From NCBI RefSeq assembly GCF_900104095.1, contig NZ_FNJO01000002.1, positions 310,001 through 374,000 of the forward strand: a stretch of 64,000 nucleotides of DNA, given 5' to 3'. This stretch comes from Ralstonia sp. 25mfcol4.1 (GTDB lineage: Bacteria > Pseudomonadota > Gammaproteobacteria > Burkholderiales > Burkholderiaceae). The position numbers and the translations under genes were made by a program. The notes beneath the pieces are model-generated. The model saw only the letters and a list, made by a program, of their open reading frames with translations. It was not told where the DNA came from and did not search any database. Positions 18,532-24,789 of this stretch are shown piece by piece (within the stretch, counting starts at the first letter, position 1; every line of letters begins with the position of its first letter).

Positions 18532-19755
18532 TCAGACCCCCTGGCCGGCCAGCGCCGCCGGGCCGACGACCGCCATCGCCGAGCGGTATTCGACGGCGGC
18601 GATGCGGCCATTGCGCAGCTGCAGCGTCTGGGTGCCATGGCCCTGCATCGGCGTGCCGTCGAACAGATAGGACACGCCGATATCCACCTCCACGGTCTGC
18701 CCGTCGATGCGCGGCGCGCCCGCCACGTCGATGCGGATCGTGTCGCCGGCCAGTTGCGCCAGACGCTGGAACAGGCCGATCACGGCATCGCGGTCGCCAT
18801 ACTCGCCCGCCAGCGGGTGATCGCCCACATGCCGCCAGACGATGGCCGGATCGAGCTGCGGATAGATCGCCTCGAAATGGCGCGAGGTCAGCGCGGCCAG
18901 GTAATCCTGCACCAGCGCCTGCACGGCCTCTACGGCCATCGGCGCCTCCACGGCGCGGCGCGTCCGCACGCGCCCCGCGGCGGCATCCAGCCCGAGGAAT
19001 CCGGCCACGCTGGCCATCACCTGCTCGCGGTCGTTGTCCACGCAGATCATGTGGTAGCTGTTCTCGACCACCACACCTTGCACCTGCGGCACGTTCGCCA
19101 GCAGGAAGTCGGCCGAGCGCACCGACGTCAGTTCGTCCTCGCGCGCATGCACCACCAGCGTCGGACAGCGCACGCGCCGTGCGCCATCGAGCACCCAGCG
19201 CCGCAGGCGATCCACCTGGCGGATGCAGGTCAGCGGCACCCAGCGATAGTGGAAGTTGTCGCCGCGCTCGAACTTGGCCTTGACGATGGCGCGCACCAGA
19301 TCGTTCTTGATGCCGAACGGCTCGTTTTCCTCGACCTTGATGCGGCCCGGCAGCACGGGCAGGTGGTAGACCACGTGCCGCAGCCAGCGGTACGGCGGGG
19401 TTGACCAGCCGTCGATATAGACCGGCGCGGACAGCGCCACGAGCTTGCCCTTGCTGTGCTGGCGCCGTTCGGCCAGCGCCACCGCCAGCAGCGCGCCCAT
19501 GCACATGCCGATCACGTGGAACGTGTCGTACTGGTCCACCAGCGTGTCGTAAGCCTGCGTGACCGACTCGATCCACTGCTCGGCCCGCACGTGCAGCAGG
19601 TCCTCGGGCGTACCGCCGTGGCCGGGCAGCGTGACGGCGTGGGTTTCCATGCCGCCGCGCCGCAGCACCTTGTGCATCGGTCCGAGGTCGTACTGGGTGC
19701 CGCCCAGGCCGTGGATCAGCAAGGCCCCGACGCGCGGCGCCTGTTCGGTCGTCAT
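18532..19755 (-). CDS. alpha/beta hydrolase with Cys nucleophile, fused to a SnoaL-like domain
   Basis: A 407-residue cytoplasmic protein in two parts. Residues 5-255 are an alpha/beta hydrolase of the carboxylesterase/monoglyceride-lipase type: LLIHGLGGTQYD near the oxyanion hole, nucleophile elbow GMCMG (Cys 85 instead of the usual Ser), acid Asp 207 in HAREDELT, and His 235 in NSYHMICVD. Residues 275-400 look like an NTF2/SnoaL fold (YLAALTSRHFEAIYPQLD, MQGHGTQTLQLRNGRI). A Cys in this elbow is known from PHA synthases but is unusual in esterases. Its ATG overlaps the stop of the MASE1 gene (ATGA), so the two are translated together. Confidence 0.82.
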   Translation of the reverse strand: MTTEQAPRVGALLIHGLGGTQYDLGPMHKVLRRGGMETHAVTLPGHGGTPEDLLHVRAEQWIESVTQAYDTLVDQYDTFHVIGMCMGALLAVALAERRQHSKGKLVALSAPVYIDGWSTPPYRWLRHVVYHLPVLPGRIKVEENEPFGIKNDLVRAIVKAKFERGDNFHYRWVPLTCIRQVDRLRRWVLDGARRVRCPTLVVHAREDELTSVRSADFLLANVPQVQGVVVENSYHMICVDNDREQVMASVAGFLGLDAAAGRVRTRRAVEAPMAVEAVQALVQDYLAALTSRHFEAIYPQLDPAIVWRHVGDHPLAGEYGDRDAVIGLFQRLAQLAGDTIRIDVAGAPRIDGQTVEVDIGVSYLFDGTPMQGHGTQTLQLRNGRIAAVEYRSAMAVVGPAALAGQGV

Positions 19756-21041
19756 GCCGCCCGCCGCCCCTCGGTATCGTGGCTGGCGACGATGCGCCAG
19801 GCTCCGGCGATCAGCGCCACGGAGTCGTCGCCGTCCAGCAGCGGGCCGCTCATGTCCACCACCGTGGTGGTGGCGCCCACCGGCAGCAGCAGCCGGAACG
19901 TCAGATCGCCGCGCACCTCGCCATCGCTTTCGCGCAGCCAGCGCCGGCGCACCTCGGCACGGTCGTCGGGATGCACGCAGGCCAGCACGTCGTCCAGCGT
20001 GGAGAAGGCCGGCTCGACCACGCCAAACGCCTGTTCGACACTGCCGCTCCAGCGCAGCCGGCCGCTATGCGGGTCGAGGTTGTAGACCAGTTGCCCGCTG
20101 GCGGCCAGGGCCAGCTCCACGTCGTTCTGGCGGCTCGCCGCGGCCTCGTGCAGCTGCTCGCGGGCGGTGCGCAGCGTGCTGATCAGCAGCGTGAGCAGCG
20201 CGGCCACGGCCAGGTAGAGCTGGGCCACCAGCAGCGAATTGCCGTGGTAGACCGCCGTGTCGGCGAACGGGCCATCTCCCTGGGCGGTGTTGACCAGTAC
20301 CAGCGCCGACAGCAGCGCCACCGCCACCGATCCGCCCCGCCCGCCCAGCAGCAGCGCCGCGATCGCCACGAAGAACAGCGGGATATAGGTCAGCGCATAG
20401 GCCACGTCCAACGACAGCTGCACGATGCGGGTGCCGTCGAACACGACTGCGGCGGTCACCAGCACGGCCAGCAGCGCGGCGATGCCGGCCAGGAATTCGC
20501 CCCGGCGCCGGCCGCCGGAACGGGCCGCGCTGAAGCGCGCCCAGCCCGCGAACACCGGCGTGACGATCAGCACACCCACGAAGTCGGCGGCGGCCCAGAC
20601 CTTGGCCGTAGCCCAGAACGGCACGTCCAGGAACAGCCAGAACCAGCCCGCCCCGAACACCGCGCCGCCCACGCTGCTGACCACCGCGGCCACCAGCACG
20701 CCGCGCAGGAAGGCCAGTCCTTCGAGCGAGAACCGCATCATGTGGACCAGTGCCACGGCCAGCGCCGCAAAGCCGATCTCGTCCAGCGAGAACAGCAGCA
20801 TGCGGAACGCCTCGCGTCCTTCCACCACGCCCAGCAGCATCTGCGCGGCCAGGAACGCCAGCCCCAGTTCCACCCAGCGGCGGGCGGGCGCCAGCATGAA
20901 GGCGGCCACGGTCACGCCGGCCGGCAGCCAGATATAGCCGGTGGCCGAGAACGGCCCGTTGATCTTGTGCGACGCGTAGCCAAAGACGAAATACAGGATC
21001 GCCCACAGCGGCAGCGTCACGATCCGGTTCGAGAATTTCAC
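19752..21041 (-). CDS. MASE1 membrane sensor with PAS domain, no output domain
   Basis: A 429-residue protein. Residues 5-290 are a MASE1 membrane sensor with about eight helices (ATGYIWLPAGVTVAAFMLAP and FLDVPFWATAKVWAAADFVG are typical). A short helix (REQLHEAAASRQNDVELALA) leads to a PAS fold (about 310-420). MASE1 normally feeds a GGDEF, EAL or histidine kinase domain; none follows here, since the protein ends soon after PAS. The likely start is GTG 21041, with ribosome site aggaa seven bases upstream, rather than a TTG at 21059. It is coupled to the following hydrolase gene. Confidence 0.83.
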   Translation of the reverse strand: MKFSNRIVTLPLWAILYFVFGYASHKINGPFSATGYIWLPAGVTVAAFMLAPARRWVELGLAFLAAQMLLGVVEGREAFRMLLFSLDEIGFAALAVALVHMMRFSLEGLAFLRGVLVAAVVSSVGGAVFGAGWFWLFLDVPFWATAKVWAAADFVGVLIVTPVFAGWARFSAARSGGRRRGEFLAGIAALLAVLVTAAVVFDGTRIVQLSLDVAYALTYIPLFFVAIAALLLGGRGGSVAVALLSALVLVNTAQGDGPFADTAVYHGNSLLVAQLYLAVAALLTLLISTLRTAREQLHEAAASRQNDVELALAASGQLVYNLDPHSGRLRWSGSVEQAFGVVEPAFSTLDDVLACVHPDDRAEVRRRWLRESDGEVRGDLTFRLLLPVGATTTVVDMSGPLLDGDDSVALIAGAWRIVASHDTEGRRAA

Positions 21042-21152
21042 GGTGGATTCCTGATGCAAGGCGCACCCGGCAAAGGCCGGTCGCCCTGAATGAACGGCGA
21101 ACCACGCCGGCCAGTTGACCGGCGCCTTAAAAAAGCGCCTGAAACGGCACAG

Positions 21153-21437
21153 TCAGTTCAGGCCGCTGCGATCGACGAATTCCAGCGCCTCACGCACCGC
21201 GCGGCGGGCCTTGAGCGAATAGCAGACCTGGTGGTCGCGGATGACCAGGGCCAGCACCTCGGCCTGGACCATCTCCTGGAAATGGTGGGCGGCGCGGCGC
21301 AGTGTCACGCCGGACACCTCGGCCAGCGCAATGGCGGGCAGGCAATCTTCGTCGGCTTCCAGCAAGGCACGGCAGATGGCCGCGCGGGCCGGCACCGTCA
21401 GCAATGCGAGGGTCAGGGTGCTTTCCTGGGTTTCCAT
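21153..21437 (-). CDS. small ArsR-like winged-helix regulator
   Basis: A 94-residue protein starting METQESTLTLALLTVPARAA at ATG 21437. The pattern (helix, RAAICRALLEADEDCLPAIAL, then VTLRRAAHHFQEMVQAEVLA as recognition helix, then the wing LVIRDHQVCYSLK) matches ArsR-type winged-helix repressors, although it is short and has no metal-binding CxC in helix 3. A DNA-binding role is likely; the signal and targets are unknown. The ribosome site is weak. It is alone on its strand, 111 bases upstream of the MASE1 gene's start in transcription order, so it may share a transcript with that gene. Confidence 0.68.
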   Translation of the reverse strand: METQESTLTLALLTVPARAAICRALLEADEDCLPAIALAEVSGVTLRRAAHHFQEMVQAEVLALVIRDHQVCYSLKARRAVREALEFVDRSGLN

Positions 21438-21816
21438 GGTGGTCTGCCTGAGAGAAGTTGGCCGCAAGCCCGATGATGCACGACTGCGCTGGCATCGTAC
21501 GCTGAAATAAACAGGAATAGGCCCGGCGTATCCCCGCATGTCGCCGGTAAGGTGCGCGAACTATCCTTGTCGAGTCAAGTGATGGATGTCGAACCCATGT
21601 CCGCGATTGTCTAGCCTCGCCGCCGGCCGTGGCGCTGGCCATCGTCGTCGTGCTGGTGGCCGCCCGGGGGCTGTACCGGCTCCCGCGCCCGCGCCATCCC
21701 GCCCGTGCCGCCGGGGGTGGTGGTCGGCACGGCTACGGCAGGCATCGGGCGGTGGATATCGGCCTGGGCGGCGCCGCCCCGGATGGCTTCCCTTCCCCTT
21801 CGCGTGTATGGCTGCG
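21438..21816. other. intergenic region without a recognised gene
   Basis: 379 bases between the ArsR-like start and the end of the cupredoxin gene. A plus-strand frame at 21629-21889 has a hydrophobic start, but its end runs antisense through the cupredoxin gene and it has no conserved look. I see no clear promoter or terminator. Confidence 0.4.
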
Positions 21817-22218
21817 CTACGCCACGCTGATCGTGCCGCTCATGGTCTCGTGGCCCGAGCCGCAGAAGATGTCGCACAGGAAGGTGTAGGTGCCGCGCGC
21901 CTTCGGTGCGGTCAGCCTGACCTCCACCGCTTTGCCCGGCGGCAGGTCGGCACGGACCGAGAAATCCGGTGCAGAGAAGCCCATGACGACGTCCTCGGCG
22001 GTCACCGCCAGCACCACGGTCTCGCCGGGCTTGAGCGTCAACTTGTCGGGGATGAACACGAAGCGCCGCGCGCGCATCGGAATCACGCGCGGCGCGGCGG
22101 CCCCGCCCATCACCGGCACGACGGCGGCGGCCAGCATCAGGCCCATGACCTGTGCCAGCATCCGGCGCCGGCCCGCGACCACGGGGCGATCGGCCGGATC
22201 GGTCGGATGGTTCGTCAT
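21817..22218 (-). CDS. exported cupredoxin (CuA-like / COX2-like)
   Basis: A 133-residue protein. The leader has a twin-Arg run and a hydrophobic stretch (GRRRMLAQVMGLMLAAAVVP). The mature domain is a cupredoxin close to cytochrome oxidase subunit II: the C-terminal loop CDIFCGSGHETM supplies Cys 115, Cys 119, His 123 and Met 126, the CuA set. The remaining ligand, normally a His in a D-V-x-H-G-F motif, is Met 79 here (DVVMGFSAPDF), so the site lacks one usual ligand. Its start overlaps the stop of the metallophosphoesterase gene (TGATG), so the two are translated together. A role in copper handling or electron transfer outside the membrane is inferred. Confidence 0.8.
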   Translation of the reverse strand: MTNHPTDPADRPVVAGRRRMLAQVMGLMLAAAVVPVMGGAAAPRVIPMRARRFVFIPDKLTLKPGETVVLAVTAEDVVMGFSAPDFSVRADLPPGKAVEVRLTAPKARGTYTFLCDIFCGSGHETMSGTISVA

Positions 22219-23111
22219 CACGCCCTCCCGATCACCGGCTGCTCGGCCAGCTTGAATGCATCCTTGCCCGGCGACGCCGTGGCGTTCACCTCGCGCCAGC
22301 CAAGACCCTGGTACGGATGCGCGGCGTCCCAAGGCACCGGCAGGCGGCGTGGCTGCGATCCCGCCACCGGCAGCGGGAACATCAGCGAGCGCGCCGCATG
22401 GTGCGCGATATGCCCGGTCATGCGGTGATGTTCCTGGTGGATGTGCCCGTAAAACACCGTCACGTTCCGGTACGGCATCAGCTGGTCGATTACCTTGGCG
22501 CCGTCGCGCGTGGCCCAGTCCCATTGCGGATAGAGGTCGAACAGCGGCCGGTGCGTGAAGAGCACGATACGCGCGTCGCGCGGCTGCTTCGCGAGGTCGG
22601 CGGCCAGCCACGCAAGCTGGGCCTCGCCCACCTGCCCGGCCGGGTCTGACACGTTGTCCAGCACGATCGCGTGCAGGCCCTTGTGGTCGAACGTGTAGTG
22701 CGTGGGCCCGAACAGCTCCTGGTAGGCCGCGCCGTTGTCCAGGCTGGCATCGTGCTCGCCCGGCATCAGGTAGACGGCCCCGGCGCGCAGCGGGGCGATG
22801 ATGTCGCGGAATTCGCGCATGCGGCGGCGGCGCTCGGACGGATCGTCGGTCGTGTGGGTCAGGTCGCCCGTGAACATCACGAAATCGGGCGGCTGCGGCA
22901 ATGCGTTGACCGCCGCCACGGCCTTGGGCAACGTGCCGCGCGCATCGGGATTGGGCGGCCCCTCGAACCCCCAGTGCGCATCGGACAGCTGGACGAACAC
23001 GAAGTCGTCATCGCGCCCGGCTGCCCAGCCCGGCAGGGCCGATGCGAACACGGCGCCGCCGGCCGCACCTGCCAGGCGCAGGATGTCGCGCCGGCTCCAG
23101 TTTCCATTCAT
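22218..23111 (-). CDS. Tat-exported metallophosphoesterase
   Basis: A 297-residue calcineurin-like phosphoesterase with a clear Tat signal (WSRRDILRLAGAAGG, cleavage near PGWAA). Metal motifs in order: QLSDAHWGF (D-x-H), MFTGDLTH (GD), LMPGEHDAS (GEHD, where the usual Asn is Glu), FTHRP and YGHIHQEHH (GHxH). It acts in the periplasm; the substrate is unknown. The ribosome site ggag precedes ATG 23111. It is the first gene of a two-gene unit with the cupredoxin, divergent from an ECF sigma gene, and its promoter resembles that gene's promoter. Confidence 0.87.
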   Translation of the reverse strand: MNGNWSRRDILRLAGAAGGAVFASALPGWAAGRDDDFVFVQLSDAHWGFEGPPNPDARGTLPKAVAAVNALPQPPDFVMFTGDLTHTTDDPSERRRRMREFRDIIAPLRAGAVYLMPGEHDASLDNGAAYQELFGPTHYTFDHKGLHAIVLDNVSDPAGQVGEAQLAWLAADLAKQPRDARIVLFTHRPLFDLYPQWDWATRDGAKVIDQLMPYRNVTVFYGHIHQEHHRMTGHIAHHAARSLMFPLPVAGSQPRRLPVPWDAAHPYQGLGWREVNATASPGKDAFKLAEQPVIGRA

Positions 23112-23140
23112 GACCGTCTCCGTTTGGGTGGATGGTGACT

Positions 23141-23171
23141 GTCATACCGGGGCGGCCCGGCGATTATTCCC
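23141..23171 (-). promoter_or_regulatory. putative ECF-type promoter for metallophosphoesterase-cupredoxin
   Basis: On the minus strand, GGGAATA (23171-23165), 17 bases, then GTATGAC (23147-23141). The first transcribed base would be near 23134, some 23 bases before the ATG. It matches the divergent promoter at 23206-23236 in both boxes and in spacing. Confidence 0.6.
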
Positions 23172-23205
23172 TGCGGGTCTACCCCGTTGGCGCGCGTCGG
23201 CCGGC

Positions 23206-23236
23206 GGGAATAGAATCGGCCCAGCGCCGGTAATAC
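23206..23236 (+). promoter_or_regulatory. putative ECF-type promoter for the sigma/anti-sigma pair
   Basis: GGGAATA (23206-23212), 17 bases, then GTAATAC (23230-23236). It has the layout of an autoregulated ECF promoter (GGAA-type -35, GT-type -10) in front of an ECF sigma gene. Its twin lies 34 bases away on the other strand. Confidence 0.6.
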
Positions 23237-23290
23237 ACGGGAGACGCCCCATGCCGCAGTGCCCTGCCGATCCGCCCCTTGAGGACTGAC

Positions 23291-23920
23291 TTGGACGCCG
23301 CCAACACGCGCCGCAGATTCGACACGCTGGTGCTGCCGCACCTGGATGCCGCGTACAACCTCGCCCGCTGGCTGTGTGGCAATGCGGGCGATGCCGACGA
23401 CGTGGTGCAGGAGGCCTTCCTGCGCGCGTTCCGGCTGTTCGGCGGCTTCCGGGGCGACCAGGCCCGGCCCTGGCTGCTGGCCATCGTGCGCAACACGTGG
23501 TTCACCACCTGGCAGAAGCGGCGCGCGGCTGCGGAAACGGGCTACGACGAATCGCTGCTCGATGCCGACCTGCCCGACTGGCACGGCGCGCCCGGCGATC
23601 CGGAGCAGTGGCTGCTGCGCGACGAAGACGTGCGGCTGGTCCACGCGGCGCTGGAGCGGCTGCCGGTGGCGTTTCGGGAGGTGCTGGTGTTACGCGAACT
23701 GGAGGAACTGCACTATCGCGACATCGCGCGCATTGCCGACATTCCGGTAGGCACCGTGATGTCACGGCTGGCGCGCGGCCGCCGCATGCTCGCCGCCGCC
23801 GTGGTGGCGCTGCGCGACGGCACGCCGCAGCAGGCGGCCACCGGCTTGCCGGCCGCCACCGGCCTGAACCCCGACGACCCCATTCCCCCCGCAGGAGACC
23901 GGCGCCATGGATTGCAATGA
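23291..23920 (+). CDS. ECF sigma factor
   Basis: A 209-residue RNA polymerase sigma factor of the extracytoplasmic function group. Region 2: YNLARWLCGNAGDADDVVQE and FLRAFRLFGGFRG. Region 4: LERLPVAFREVLVLRELEEL and YRDIARIADIPVGTVMSRLA, the helix-turn-helix that reads the -35 box. I favour TTG 23291, with gagg six bases upstream, as start; another TTG at 23279 is in frame. The C-terminal tail is low-complexity. It overlaps the anti-sigma gene by 14 bases, and the pair is divergent from the metallophosphoesterase-cupredoxin unit. Confidence 0.92.
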   Translation: MDAANTRRRFDTLVLPHLDAAYNLARWLCGNAGDADDVVQEAFLRAFRLFGGFRGDQARPWLLAIVRNTWFTTWQKRRAAAETGYDESLLDADLPDWHGAPGDPEQWLLRDEDVRLVHAALERLPVAFREVLVLRELEELHYRDIARIADIPVGTVMSRLARGRRMLAAAVVALRDGTPQQAATGLPAATGLNPDDPIPPAGDRRHGLQ

Positions 23921-24704
23921 AGCCCGCCACCTGCTGCAGGCCACCGCCGACGGCGAGGTGGGCGCGGCCGACAGCGTCCGACTGGAACGGCATCTCGAAG
24001 ACTGCGACGGCTGCGTGGAGGCGCTGAGCCACCTGCAGGCGCTGCATCGTGCCACGCGGCGCGGTGCCACCTATCACCGCGCCCCGGCCGAACTGCGCGC
24101 CCGCATTCTCGACGCCCTGCCCGAACCCGCCGAGAGCGCGCTCGCCGATCCTTCATCCGACGCACCGGCCGGCTGGCGCCGCTGGTTCGCATGGTCGCCC
24201 CCCGTCAATGCCGCGCTGGCCGCCGTGACGGCAGCCGCCGTGGGCCTGAGCCTGTTTCAGTACAACACCGGGCCGTCGCCGGACGACCTGCTGGCCAGCA
24301 GCATCGTCGCCAGCCATGTGCGCGGACTGATCTCGAACCGGGCCAGCGACGTGGTCTCGACCGACCAGCACACGGTCAAGCCGTGGTTCAACGGCCGCAT
24401 CGACTACGCGCCCGATGTACGCGACCTGGCTTCGGCCGGTTTTCCGCTGGTCGGTGGCCGGGTGGACTTTGTCGACGGGCAGCGCGTGGCCGTGCTGGTC
24501 TATCAGCGCCGCCAGCATCCGGTGGACGTCTTCGTGCTGCCGGGCACAGGCGCCGGGGTGGGAGAACGGGTCCGGCAGGGATACCAGCTGGAAAGCTGGA
24601 CGGCCGGCGGCATGCGCTACGTGGCGATCACCGACGCGTCGGCCGGCGACCTGCGCAAGTTCGTGCAGGCGTGGCGCAATGCGGAGGATGGGGAGCGGCG
24701 GTGA
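23907..24704 (+). CDS. membrane anti-sigma factor with zinc-binding motif
   Basis: A 265-residue protein. The N-terminus holds the zinc-associated anti-sigma motif HLEDCDGC (His 29, Cys 33, Cys 36). One membrane segment follows at residues 100-118 (VNAALAAVTAAAVGLSLF), and the C-terminal 145 residues would be periplasmic. Such proteins hold their sigma factor until a signal, often redox or envelope stress, releases it. Its start lies inside the end of the sigma gene, so the two are made together. The periplasmic domain is not one I recognise by name, though its pattern (ISNRASDVVSTDQHTVKPWF) recurs in related anti-sigma proteins. Confidence 0.9.
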   Translation: MDCNEARHLLQATADGEVGAADSVRLERHLEDCDGCVEALSHLQALHRATRRGATYHRAPAELRARILDALPEPAESALADPSSDAPAGWRRWFAWSPPVNAALAAVTAAAVGLSLFQYNTGPSPDDLLASSIVASHVRGLISNRASDVVSTDQHTVKPWFNGRIDYAPDVRDLASAGFPLVGGRVDFVDGQRVAVLVYQRRQHPVDVFVLPGTGAGVGERVRQGYQLESWTAGGMRYVAITDASAGDLRKFVQAWRNAEDGERR

Positions 24705-24736
24705 GGCGGTGAGGCGGTGAGCAGCGCCGGTTTTGC

Positions 24737-24763
24737 TCCCTCTCCCGCGTCGCGGGAGAGGGA
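24737..24763. repeat. stem-loop between convergent genes
   Basis: A perfect 12-bp hairpin (tccctctcccgc / gcgggagaggga, loop gtc) in the gap between the convergent anti-sigma and iorB genes. There is no T-run on either side, so it is either a weak terminator or a dispersed palindromic repeat. Confidence 0.5.
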
Positions 24764-24789
24764 AGCGGGCCTTCAGCAGCCAACCGCCA

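Noticed and set aside
21629..21889. 86-codon plus-strand frame with a hydrophobic start
   Set aside because: Its 3' part is antisense to the cupredoxin gene; no ribosome site; the rest is Arg/Gly-rich.
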